Positions 48,827-58,773 of a stretch of DNA of 64,000 nt are shown here, in pieces. The notes below the pieces were generated by a model. It worked only from the letters and a program-made list of their open reading frames with translations. It was not told the origin of the DNA and did no database searches. This stretch comes from Hyperoplus lanceolatus (taxonomy: Eukaryota > Chordata > Actinopteri > Uranoscopiformes > Ammodytidae): positions 31,773,501 to 31,837,500 of the forward strand of contig CM049407.1 in the NCBI GenBank assembly GCA_026929865.2. The letters are read 5' to 3'. The position numbers and the translations under genes were made by a program. Every line of letters starts with the position of its first letter. Positions within the stretch are counted from its first letter, which is position 1.

Positions 48827-49698
48827 CTAGTCTCGCAAAGCCAGACCAAACTACAGCAAGTAGTATGGTCTGGAAGCACTCTGTTTAGAGCCGTCTATTT
48901 GGGTGGGGAAACCGGGGAAAACTGGGCGAGCCTGTTTGTATTTGGTTAAACCAATCACAATCATCTAGGGCGGGGCTAACCCCGGGAAGCAGCAGCGGTG
49001 TCCTGCAAAATAGTGCCGGGGGGGGACTTATTTTGATGGAACGTCTTCACGTCCAGAGACTGTCAAAGAAATGGCTAAACCCGCAAACGCCACACAAAAA
49101 CTATTAAAGACAAAAGGAATATACATAGTGTGTTGCTTTCTAACCAGCATGTCAAGACACCATACATTTTAGCCCCCGAGGAGCTCACGGGATAACTTAA
49201 CCGGAGTTAACTAGCCACGTAGTGTTATCTCTGGTAACATTATCATCGGTGGTTGAGAGGCAAGGCTACGGCGGTCGAGTAGAATTTTTAGCATTCGAGA
49301 ACTTATGTCACCACCTCCTATCGCTGTAGTCAGAGCCGTAGTCCGTCTGTTTACAGGCAGAACAGGGTTTTGATGTTGTGAGCGCTACACCAACTGCAGC
49401 AAGTAGCCGTAAGAGTTGCTAGGTGATAGTGGAAGCCGCTGGAATCTTTCCCCGTCGCTAAAACACCGCTGCTTAGTCCCACCAAAGAAAGGGAACGGCG
49501 GATCTTAATCTAGCTGGTTATAAGGTCCGGTGCTCAATTCAAACCCCCACGCTTCATTTTCCAGAGTTTATTTCTGCCCGGGGGTAGTTGTACAATGAAG
49601 TTGGACAGCTAGGCTAGGCTGTGTCCCGGACCACCGCCGCCAATATTATTAAGTATTGCCACACTTTATTTCTGTCTACAGTAATGTGACTTCTCACA

Positions 49699-49755
<57 letters not shown>

Positions 49756-49933
49756 TGTGAGAGAGAGCGCTGCACATAAGCACACGGGTTGACTGTGAGC
49801 GAATTGTTTCCGAATTTGAGGGGGATCACAATAGGGTAAAGCCAGCAACCGGAAAAGGAGGGGGCTGCGTCAGGGCTGCGTAGCTTGCCGCCGCAAGCGA
49901 ATAGACGCTGGCGGAAGTGGTCATGCCAGACTA
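48827..49933. mobile_element. Non-autonomous hAT-like element
   Basis: Ends CTAGTCTCGCAAAGCCAGAC and GTCATGCCAGACTA, with 8-bp duplication GTCTCTGG (48819-48826, 49934-49941). The exact edge may shift a base because the termini are themselves palindromic. A TG microsatellite lies inside. No transposase. Confidence 0.78.
49702..49752. repeat. (TG)n microsatellite
   Basis: About 25 TG units inside the hAT-like element. Confidence 0.95.
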
Positions 49934-49941
49934 GTCTCTGG

Positions 49942-50980
49942 CTGATGTTTTGCTAGCTGTTTAAGGACTTTATGTGTTTTGTAACTTTGTATTGATTTTT
50001 TCACGGGAGGAAAAGGGTCAGTAAGAGGTAGGCTTGTTGCCAAAGCCGGTTTTCCTTGTGTTAGTGTAACATTATATTATTTTACCCACCGAGACCCCCT
50101 TCATTTCGCCGTCGGAAGGAGTGACAGTTGGGCTAACGGCCGCTCTATTCGGATCTTAACTGTCAGTCCTTACGACGGCAAAGTGACAGCCAACAGCTCC
50201 TTCTTGTTCCATTACGTTCATAGACGGTATAAAACTAATCTCAGACATATTTAAAGTTGATTCACGTCAACCAAAGTTGAAAATACTGTGATCGCGATCG
50301 CTAGCAAGCTAGCTATTGTTACGTTGCCTCAACGGTTTTCTGTCACTAACGTACTTCAAAAATAAAAGTCAGTTGGTGTACCGTGAAGTGACTGGTGACC
50401 AGTGTAATGCTTTTATTGTGAAACTATGAAATGCTCCGTTTGCATTAGCAGCTATGATTAGCAGTAACTTTACACGGCTACAGAGAGTGTTTTCATGTCT
50501 CTCTCTACCGGAGGATTATCTGCAATTTCACTACTGTAAAGTAAGCAATGCCACCACCGTACTATGTTGCAAGAATACAGGATTTAATTAAATTATTTGG
50601 CCAGAGGCATAAGATCTGCTTTGTGCATTTCAGTCAGTTGTTGTTATGCTCTGAAAACGAGCATAAACTACAGTTGCTCAGACTAGTGACATTTCTACTT
50701 ATTCCATTTATTTGTGTTATTTATTTTCTAGCATTAAGAACATGCCAGTATTTGAGTGCAATGTCTGTTAGAATAATACTTAAGGTGGACCTCTGCTGAT
50801 TCGTTTATTTTTTTAAAGCCTACGTGACAAAAGTTATTAACTAAGTTCTGTTTTCTCTACTCTACAGAATCTATGTACTGAACCTTAACGCCCATTACAA
50901 CCCTACCAGTGGGATATTGGCCCATTGCAACACTCCATACATGCACAATAATGAACTAATACTGTATTTCTGTTCATTTC
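49942..50980. other. Putative intron of the SAM-like unit; nothing else seen
   Basis: No frame or repeat end is convincing. An 83-codon frame near 50548 has no domain. Confidence 0.3.
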
Positions 50981-50986
50981 TGAAAG

Positions 50987-51053
50987 ATGGATGTGTTTGT
51001 GGAGGAGAAGTTACGTAAGTGGAACCTGGCAGAGTTGATCCCTACATTTGAAG
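50987..51053 (+). pseudogene. Orphan exon resembling the start of a SAM domain
   Basis: After a pyrimidine-rich acceptor (CATTTCTGAAAG), ATG opens MDVFVEEKLRKWNLAELIPT followed by FE. The pattern (acidic start, KW-L-ELI--FE) resembles helix 1-2 of sterile alpha motif domains in a large fish family related to SAMD3. The donor position reads AAGTTATGT where AAGGTATGT would be usual, so splicing is probably lost. No later exons are found; a Copia insertion follows 195 bases on. Confidence 0.4.
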
Positions 51054-51247
51054 TTATGTAAATTAACAATGTTTGGGGAAAATATCTAATTGCTGATTTT
51101 GAATGATATTGTTTTGCAACACAATTTGCTATTTTAGAGGGTTTGATAAGTTTTACATAATTATTATATACTCATTATAATTTTAAAAGAGAAAAAAAAA
51201 TTAATTGTGTGGGAAACTGTACCAAAAGATTTTTCTTTAGTCGGTAG

Positions 51248-51531
51248 TGTTGACATGTAAAAGTATATGCCCTCCATTTTCACAATCTGTTATATATACT
51301 TTGTTAAACATAATATACTGTATGCTGCGTTGTGTACAGTGGCAGCCAATAGGATGTCCCTGAATAGACATGTGACCTACGAGAGGTCAAGTGAGCATGC
51401 GTTTTAATAAACGACTGCAGTTCCAGTCAAACAGCAATGATGCCGCACTGTGTGTTATTTCCACATTTATTATATTCGGCCTAGCACTGGGTATGCACGC
51501 CAGGATCGTTGAGCGGACCATCTCTGCTACA
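51248..51531 (+). repeat. Copia 5' LTR
   Basis: Starts TGTTGACATG and ends in GCTACA; about 284 bases; matches the 3' LTR almost throughout. An ATAAA-type signal sits in its second half. Confidence 0.9.
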
Positions 51532-51557
51532 CAGATGTAGCAGGACCTATAGACCCA

Positions 51558-54012
51558 GTGTCCAGAGACGGGTATAGGTATGCATTATCATTTACTGATG
51601 ATTTTTCCAGTGCAGTATTTGTGTACTTTCTGAAAAATAAGAGTGACACAGTGCAGGCAACAGAAAAGTTTCTTGCCGACACAGCGCCATATGGCAAGAT
51701 AAAGTGTATCAGGTCTGACAATGGTACTGAGTTTACGGGAAAACATTACCAAGCACTACTCAGCAGAAATGGCATTAGGCATGAGATTTCAGCCCCATAC
51801 TCGCCACATCAAAATGGCACTGCTGAGCGAAACTGGCGCACACTATTTGACATGGCCAGGTGTTTGCTATTGGACAGTAAGCTACCAAAAGAGCTGTGGA
51901 CGTACGCAGTCCAGACAGCTGCTATAGTGAGAAACAGATGTTTTAACAACCGCACAAAGCAGACACCGTACTTACTGCTTAAAGGGAAACAACCTAACTT
52001 GTCCAGGATGCAAAAGTTTGGTTCAGAGTGTTATGCTTACAAACAGGATAAGAGAAAATTAGACTCAAGGTGTGAAAAGGGAATTTTTTGTTGGATACGA
52101 CAAGATCAGTCCAGCCTATATGGTTTATTTTCCTGACACTGGAAAAGTGCAGAAGCATAGAAACAAGCACAGAGAGGCAGACACTGACATGACACCTGTC
52201 AATGATGATTTTGAGCTGCAGCATAGAGTTTTCAATACCAGTAAAAATACTGATGTGAGTCCAGCACATACACAGGACCAGGTGCCAGTTACTATGCCTG
52301 AAGTACACAGCCACACACAGACACTTGATCAAAAGCGATACCCTTCAAGAGAGAGGAAGAAACCAGATTACTTGAGTGAATATGTGTCAGGCGACGAAGA
52401 AAGTGATGATCAAGTACTCACTAACATAGACTATTGTTACAGAGTAGCATCTAACATACCTTTAACATTCCGAGAAGCTGTAACCTCACCCCACTCAAAA
52501 GAATGGGTTAATGCGATGGATGAGGAGTTACAATCATTAAAAGAAAATGACACATTTACCCTTACAAACTTGCCAGGGGACAAGAAAGCAGTGGGGGGTA
52601 GATGGGTGTATGCTATTAAAAACAATGCAGATGGATCAGAAAAGTACAAGGCACGCTATGTTGCCAAGAGATACAGTCAGAGGGAGGGTGTGGATTATGA
52701 GGAGACTTTTTCTCCTACTGCTAACCTGGCTAGTATCAGAGTCTTGATGCAAAAAGCGGTGCAAGAAAACTTGATCTTACATCAGATGGATGTCAAAACA
52801 GCCTACCTACATGCACCAATAGATTTTGATATTTATATGGAACAGCCAGAAGGTTATGAGGTAAAATCTGGCACAGATACAAAGTTGGTATGCAAGCTGA
52901 AAAGGTCGCTGTATGGACTAAAACAATCAGGCAGGAATTGGAACAAGTTACTGCACGAGTATTTGAGTGAAAACAACTTTGTGCAAAATCCTGCAGATCA
53001 TTGTGTTTACACAAAGGAGACAGAAAAAGAAAAAGTGATCCTCTTAATATGGGTAGATGACATTATCAGTGGTGCCAGTGATGAAAACGCACTGAAGGTC
53101 GTGAAGGAGATGCTCTCAGCACGATTCAAAATGAAAGACTTGGGAAAACTCAGACAATTTCTGGGTATTGTTTTTGACCAAAGTGATGGATGTGTTAAGA
53201 TGTCACAAAAGAGATATGTGGAAAACATACTAGAAAGGTTTAACATGCAAGACTGTAAACCTAGGGCGACACCTTGTGAACAAAAGTTAAACTACACTAA
53301 TGATGCTCAAGTGATGAGCGATGTCAAAAAATACAGAGAGGCTGTTGGAAGCCTGATTTATTTGACTACATGCACAAGACTCGATCTGAGTTTTGTTGTA
53401 AGTAAACTGTCACAGTACTTTACTGAGCCGACAGAAGAGCAGTGGACTACTGTTAAACATGTAATGAGATATTTGAAAGGCACAAGTGAAAATGAAATGT
53501 GCTTCACAAAAACTCCCAATGAAAAACTGCAGCTACACGCCTACAGTGATGCAGATTGGGCAGCTGACACAGCTGACAGACGTAGTACCACAGGGTATTG
53601 TGTAAGCCTAAATTAAAATGGACCTTTGATCTCATGGAAAACCAAAAAGCAGCCCACTGTTGCGTTGTCGACTTGTGAGGCGGAGTATATGGCGTTAGCG
53701 TCTACTACACAAGAGGTATTGTATCTAGCTCAGCTGCTAGACGGCATTGACAGACATCAATACCCAGCTCCTAAGGTGTATGAGGATAACCAAGGTGCAA
53801 TAGCGCTAGCAAAAAATCCTGTGAACAGACAGAGGTGTGAGCATGTTGACATAAAATATCATTTTGTGAGGTCAACTGTGAGTGATGGGAAGATGAGTTT
53901 GAACTTTTGCCCCACAGAAGAGATGGTAGCAGATGTGATGACAAAACCTGCAACACAGTTTAAGTTGATTAAGTTTGCAAAGTTCATGTTTGGAAAGAAG
54001 AAATGTGCATGA
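51558..54012 (+). pseudogene. Copia pol remnant: integrase, reverse transcriptase, RNase H
   Basis: Integrase text includes IRSDNGTEFTGKHY and SPHQNGTAERNWRTLFDMAR. The reverse transcriptase includes RWVYAIKNNADGS, HQMDVKTAYLHAPI, SLYGLKQSGRNWNKLLHEYL and LIWVDDIISG. RNase H includes YSDADWAADTADRRSTTGYC and VALSTCEAEYMALASTTQEV. This order (integrase before RT) is diagnostic of Ty1/copia. The gene is a fossil with a few breaks and an incomplete front part. Confidence 0.9.
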
Positions 54013-54080
54013 AGAAGGCAGAAAACCTTAATGTTTTGTTTTGTTATTAAAGTATGTACCAATGTGAGAGCAAGTGGGGG

Positions 54081-54365
54081 TGTTGACATGTAAAAGTATA
54101 TGCCCTCCATTGTCACAATCTGTTACATATACTTTGTTAAACATAATATACTGTATGCTGCGTTGTCTACAGTGGCAGCCAATAGGATGTCCCTGAATAG
54201 ACATGTGACCTACGAGAGGTCAAGTGAGCATGCGTTTTAATAAACGACTGCAGTTCCCGTCAAACAGCAATGATGCCGCACTGTGTGTTATTTCCACATT
54301 TATTATATTCGGCCTAGCACTGGGTATGCACGCCAGGATCGTTGAGCGGACCATCTCTGCTAACA
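54081..54365 (+). repeat. Copia 3' LTR
   Basis: Starts TGTTGACATG and ends GCTAACA; preceded by a purine-rich AGAGCAAGTGGGGG tract, the expected second-strand primer site. Confidence 0.9.
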
Positions 54366-54436
54366 GGTAGAATAAAACGTGTAGATGTGTACATGTCCGC
54401 TCTTCTCCCCTGCTCTGGAATGCACTACCCAACCCT

Positions 54437-54471
54437 CCTTCCCCCCCCCCCCCCCCCCCCCCACACACACA
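54437..54471. repeat. Poly(C) then (CA)n tract
   Basis: About 22 C's followed by CA units. Low complexity only. Confidence 0.9.
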
Positions 54472-54583
54472 GTGTAATACTGTTAACAATTGTTCATTTG
54501 CCTGTTTGATAACATATATTTTTTGTTCACAGTTCTCTTCTTTCTCAATGTTCATACATTAATTCTCACTGTTGGCTTTGAGG

Positions 54584-54642
54584 TAGTGATGGGTCGGTTC
54601 AAAGAGCTTGCTCATTAAAGAGAAGCCTAATTCCCATCACTA
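54584..54642. mobile_element. Minimal 59-bp hAT MITE
   Basis: Ends TAGTGATGGG and CCCATCACTA, flanked by CTTTGAGG and CTTTGCGG (7 of 8 match). The left text TAGTGATGGGTCG is the same as in the element at 44024, so this is an extreme deletion derivative of that family. Confidence 0.7.
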
Positions 54643-54933
54643 CTTTGCGGCTACGCTTCCAGCTTTTCCTCTGGCAAGCAAGGTTTTTTCCGGGGCGTGT
54701 CACCATTGGCTAATAATTTTTTTGAGTGACAGCTCAGTGACCCGATATTATTTAGTGTATGGGACGGGAGTTCTGTGCATACGGTAAGAACAGCTCACGC
54801 ACTCAAGAAATGTCTCTCGTCCAAGCAAATTACTCGGTCTGTTAATAAAACAGTTAGGCCTAGTTGAAAGTCCTAACTTTGTAAATAATATTTAAACGTC
54901 ACCAAAAGTGTTTTGTTTGCAGGAGGAGGAGAC

Positions 54934-55686
54934 TAGGGTTGCTGAAAATTCCCGAAATTGACCCTTTTCAATTCCCGGGAAAAAAGAGCCTCCTTCCGGG
55001 AGATCCCGGGAATTCCCGTTAAACCGGATGTGCCTTTTTAATACTTTATTTTGTACCCACGTACTCGGCCGTGTGGTTTATTGGGCACGTTATAGCCTCA
55101 TATGCGCAGGGCAGACTGGATGCTAGCTCTAGAATGAACTAAGGGCATTAAAAGTTAAGTCATTTAAAGGCGTTTTCAGACGGGAGTAGACGTTCTGTCT
55201 ACAGGTGCACTCGACATGGATCGGCGGAGAAAGGAGGCTCCGTGAGGAAACGCCGTGCGGTAACCATGGAAACAACTTTTGTTTACAACCCTGTGTCGCT
55301 GCTGTTAAATATCCACTCATATTGTTAACATTTGTTTAGTTAATAAGTGGATTAGTTATTCAGTTTGGTTTGGTTTAAATGTCTACTGTGTGGATTAGGT
55401 CTAGGTTTCACTTTAGTGTTTGGTGGAAGCAACGGGGCGAACAGCGATGCTCCAGCTGTTTCATCTCATTAGATTCATGTCGCTACAAGAGAAAGCAGCA
55501 AAAGAAACAGGCTGCTTTATGTTCATCATACAATTTTGACTTGAATACAGAAGAATGGTGAATATCACCAACTCATTGAGGAGAGAAAAGTAAAACACTG
55601 TTCAGCTGTGCCAGGCTGCAGGCGCGCGTGTGTGTGTGTGTGTGAGAGAGAGAGGAGCACCGACGTGACAGTTTATCTGTAGTGGA

Positions 55687-55717
<31 letters not shown>

Positions 55718-56037
55718 CACTCGCATGTCTGCATTGCTGTTGTTACAGACGTAATAACAGTTTATTGCGGCCGCTTGTCGCCACGTCTGTAGAACGGTAG
55801 TGCGTCTCTCCACTCGCATGTCATTGAAAATGTATTACCAGACACGTCAAAAGCCTCCCTTCTGAAAAGGCCATGATGGCGAGAGTATATTTCATTAGTA
55901 AAGGCCACTATTAATGAATTAAACGAATAAAAAAAAATTAAAAAACGGGAGGACGGGTCCCGTGGCCAATTTCCGGTACTCCCGGACGACTCATTTCGCG
56001 GGAATCCCGAAATCCCGGGACCCGTCCAGCAACCCTA
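54934..56037. mobile_element. Non-autonomous hAT element
   Basis: Ends TAGGGTTGCTGAAAATTCCC and CGTCCAGCAACCCTA, with perfect 8-bp duplication GAGGAGAC (54926-54933, 56038-56045). Subterminal TCCCGGGAATTCCCG-type palindromes lie at both ends. Two microsatellites (TG near 55625, CT near 55689) lie inside. No transposase. Confidence 0.9.
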
Positions 56038-56045
56038 GAGGAGAC

Positions 56046-56541
56046 AGTCCGCAGCTTAAGGATAACATTTATTTTGCAGGGGAGGAATGTAGCACCTGGA
56101 ATTACCCATAATGCATTTCCCATTCCTGGCCAGTGAGTGGCTTGATAGTTTTTTAGTTGTTGAACTCCTGACTCTGAACTGGCTGTTGTGTCTCTACGTG
56201 CTGCAAATAAATTAAACTTTACTTTTATTATACTACTTCTACCGTCGTGTTTGAGTGGTGTAACACTACTGCACCAGCAAATCTTCAAAAATAAATGTTA
56301 CGCGTTATCCATGGCCTTACCTTAATGTGGCAGTGGTCTGCAGATGCATCCCGTGGTGTAGCAGCCTACCACATCCATTTAGTATTGGCAATATAATATT
56401 ATACTCATTGTCCAAGCCAGGCTGGCAGCTCTCATTCAAAAACAATCCTCAACTACGGTGTCCCAGAGGAGGTGCGGGCGCAACGAGTCACGCTATTAAA
56501 AATTACTAGCGCTAATAAAAAAATAAAGATAATTCTGCATC
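56046..56541. other. Probable 5' flank of the hAT gene
   Basis: Short AT-rich text with an AAATAAATTAAA-like signal near 56205. The 5' terminus of the following hAT element may lie here, but no inverted end pair could be fixed. Confidence 0.3.
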
Positions 56542-56602
56542 ATGTCAAAAAGGAGTGGGCCTGATATCAGATGTTTTTTTTAAAGCCAAGCAGACATGCA
56601 CA
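56542..56602 (+). pseudogene. hAT transposase exon 1
   Basis: ATGTCAAAAAGG opens MSKRSGPDIRCFF, the usual start of TTF-type hAT transposases, which continue FK-K. Here a run of eight T's gives TAA directly after the second Phe; seven T's would keep FKAKQTC open up to the donor CACA/GTAAGT. Slippage in the run is the simplest reading. Confidence 0.55.
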
Positions 56603-57195
56603 GTAAGTGTCGGTATTGTATGAGCTAGATGAATAATATAATAACATCCTATAACGTTAGTTATCATGACTATGGTTTTTAGCCAGCTAGCAATTAGCCG
56701 CTGCCAGCGGTACACTGTTGGCTAGCAGCATTCCTCCCTCGTGCTTGGTACGGGGGATGGTGCAGGTTAAGGTTATGTCCGATGATTTTAGCAATAGCTC
56801 CCGTTAGCATGACTCACACGGTACTTATTATACATCGACCCAATCAAGCCATCTCTCAACGGCACCACTATATCTATTAATCATACATGGGTTTCAGAGC
56901 GTAGTCCGAGATTCCTGCCTATACCAACTCATTACAGAATAAAACAAAAGGGAAACGTCCCTGTATAAAGCACAGTAGCAGCGCTGAGGAGCACGTTATG
57001 CACTTCTGTAGTTCTTCTGTTCAAAGGTTATAACGTCACCTAGTGGCGCTACATCTATTCTACATGTTACAAAACCGACACCCTGACCCTACTGAAATGT
57101 TTTGCCCTATGTCCTTTGACGATTACCTTTCCTATTTAAATACATTTTGAATTTAACAGTATTTATATATCTTTTTTTTCAATTGTTTTATAAGG

Positions 57196-57405
57196 ATCAG
57201 GAACAAAGTGCACCTGAGATTCATGGAAAGCAGCAGGAATTGGTGAATGAAGAGGTGCTTTAAAGAATAGCTTTCCCATTTAAATACATTTTGAACTTAC
57301 AACAACAGTATTTATATTATTATTATTATTTTATTTATAAAGGAAGATGAACAAAGTGCATCAGAACTTGATGAAACGCATGAACTGGTGCAGGGCAATG
57401 AAGAG
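57196..57405 (+). pseudogene. hAT transposase, two duplicated acidic exons
   Basis: Exon-like segments DQEQSAPEIHGKQQELVNEE (57196-57258) and EDEQSASELDETHELVQGNE (57343-57405) each follow an AAG acceptor; the second has a GTGAGG donor. The last exon begins EQSAQPEENHLQ, a third version. The flanks of the first two share CATTTAAATACATTTTGAA-type text, so the exon and its intron edges were duplicated. Confidence 0.5.
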
Positions 57406-57608
57406 GTGAGGAAGCACATTCAAAATATAGAAACAAGGTCATAAAGTTTTTTTTAAAGTTACAATTTTAAAACTAAAATAAAATTAGACTGACCAAATAA
57501 CTGAAAAAACAGAACTATTTACACTTACACACTCAAATCCAATTAACTATTTACACTGTCACCCAACTATTTACAATATCACATTCACTTAACTATTTAC
57601 AATATCAC

Positions 57609-58166
57609 TGACGGCCTCCTGCCCTTTTAGTGTTGGTTGCTGCTGTTATTGTTTGTGTTTTGTATTGTATTGCGGGTGCCCAATTGGGCTGATTGGGAGC
57701 TCCTGGAAAGCCTCCGCAGCAGGCATAAAAGTTCACAATCACCACTCACTAGGTCTCACCACTAGCAGCACCTTTCTTTGGTCCTTTGTATGGAAAATAA
57801 ACCTGTTAAAACTTTGTACTGCCTTGTCTCTCTCTCCTTGTCACGGCTAAATAGGGTCGTGACAAAGTGGGGGATCATCTGGGATTGGAACCCCGGACCT
57901 CTCGCACTCCCACTTTGTCACGACCCTATTTAGCCGTGACAAGGAGAGAGAGACAAGGCAGTACAAAGTTTTAACAGGTTTATTTTCCATATAAAGGACC
58001 AAAGAAAGGTGCTGCTAGTGGTGAGAACAAGCAAGTTTTTATTGTGAACTTTTTTGCCTTCTACAGAGGCTCTCCAGGAGCTCCCAATCAGCCCAATAAG
58101 CACCCGCAATACAAAACACAAACAATAACAGCAGCAACCAACACGAAGAGGGCAGGAGGCCGTCAC
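57609..58166. mobile_element. Two LTRs in inverted orientation with a primer-site-like core
   Basis: Left copy 57609-57864 reads TGACGGCCTCC to GGTCGTGACA. Right copy 57916-58166 is its inverted counterpart. Between them, 51 bases begin AAGTGGGGGATCATCTGGGA, like a retroelement primer-binding region complementary to a tRNA 3' end. ATCAC flanks both sides. Each LTR has AATAAA near its 3' end. It is a fossil LTR fragment with no coding part; whether it inserted in this form or was rearranged here is unknown. Confidence 0.65.
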
Positions 58167-58200
58167 ATCACTCACATCCAATGAACTATCTACATTTCAG

Positions 58201-58773
58201 GAGCAGTCAGCTCAACCTGAGGAAAACCACCTTCAAAACCCCCTGGAAGGCCCGTACCAGCCCAGTGCAAGTCAAATTGAGCCACGAACACTGCTGAACC
58301 GGACTTATAAGTTCCAAGATAGTTGGTATGAAACATTCCCTTGGCTGCACTACAGCCAGCAAGTTAAGGGGGTTTTGTGTCACACATGCATGACTGCTTT
58401 TGGAAACCAAAAATCAACATTGGCCAAAAATGCAGAGGACTCATTTATCTCAGCCGGTTTCCGTAACTGGAAAAAAAGCAAGGAAGTTTTTGGCAAGCAC
58501 CAAAAGAGCAGGGCACATGTAATTGCGCAGAACACACAGGTGCACACACATGAGTCTGTAAGGAGCCAACTGTGCAGCCCTTCAGCAAGGGCTCAAGAGG
58601 AAGCCAGGTTGGCACTCTTGCAAATTGTAGGTGCTGTGAGGTACCTCTCAAAACAGGGCTTGGCTCTTAGAGGGCGATCCAATGAGGAGGGAAACTTCCA
58701 GAATTATCTTCAAGATAAAGCAGAGGATGACTCCAAGCTGGCTGAAGAGAGAGCATCCCTACACAAGCCCTGA
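58201..58773 (+). pseudogene. hAT transposase last exon, N-terminal half (TTF zinc finger)
   Basis: From acceptor CTACATTTCAG the frame reads EQSAQPEENHLQ, RTYKFQDSWYETFPWLHYSQ, KGVLCHTCMTAFGNQKSTLA and FRNWKKSKEVFGKHQKSRAH. Cys-x2-Cys with the later His residues and the W-L motif are the TTF-type zinc finger that binds element ends. The frame closes at 58773 after LAEERASLHKP; the true continuation is in the next frame (WLKREHPYTSP), so a short net frame shift lies at about 58735. Confidence 0.75.

Larger units (their letters stand above)
51248..54365 (+). mobile_element. Ty1/copia retrotransposon, incomplete fossil
   Basis: Two direct LTRs and a 5-bp duplication GGTAG (51243-51247, 54366-54370) bound the element. 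Between the LTRs, plus-strand pol text in Copia order is visible: integrase core, reverse transcriptase, RNase H. The gag and protease portion was not seen, so at about 3.1 kb it is shorter than a usual Copia. The LTRs differ at only about five of 285 positions, suggesting a young insertion on the scale of a few million years at most. It is broken, with a few breaks. Confidence 0.92.

Noticed and set aside
49614-49848. Two frames with THTHTH runs
   Set aside because: They are translations of the TG microsatellite.
50548-50799. 83-codon frame with hydrophobic stretch
   Set aside because: AT-rich composition explains the hydrophobic run; no family recognised.
56087-56264. Short LTR-like segment (TGTAGCACC to GTGTAACA with AATAAA-like signal)
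   Set aside because: Termini do not mirror each other and flanks show no target duplication.
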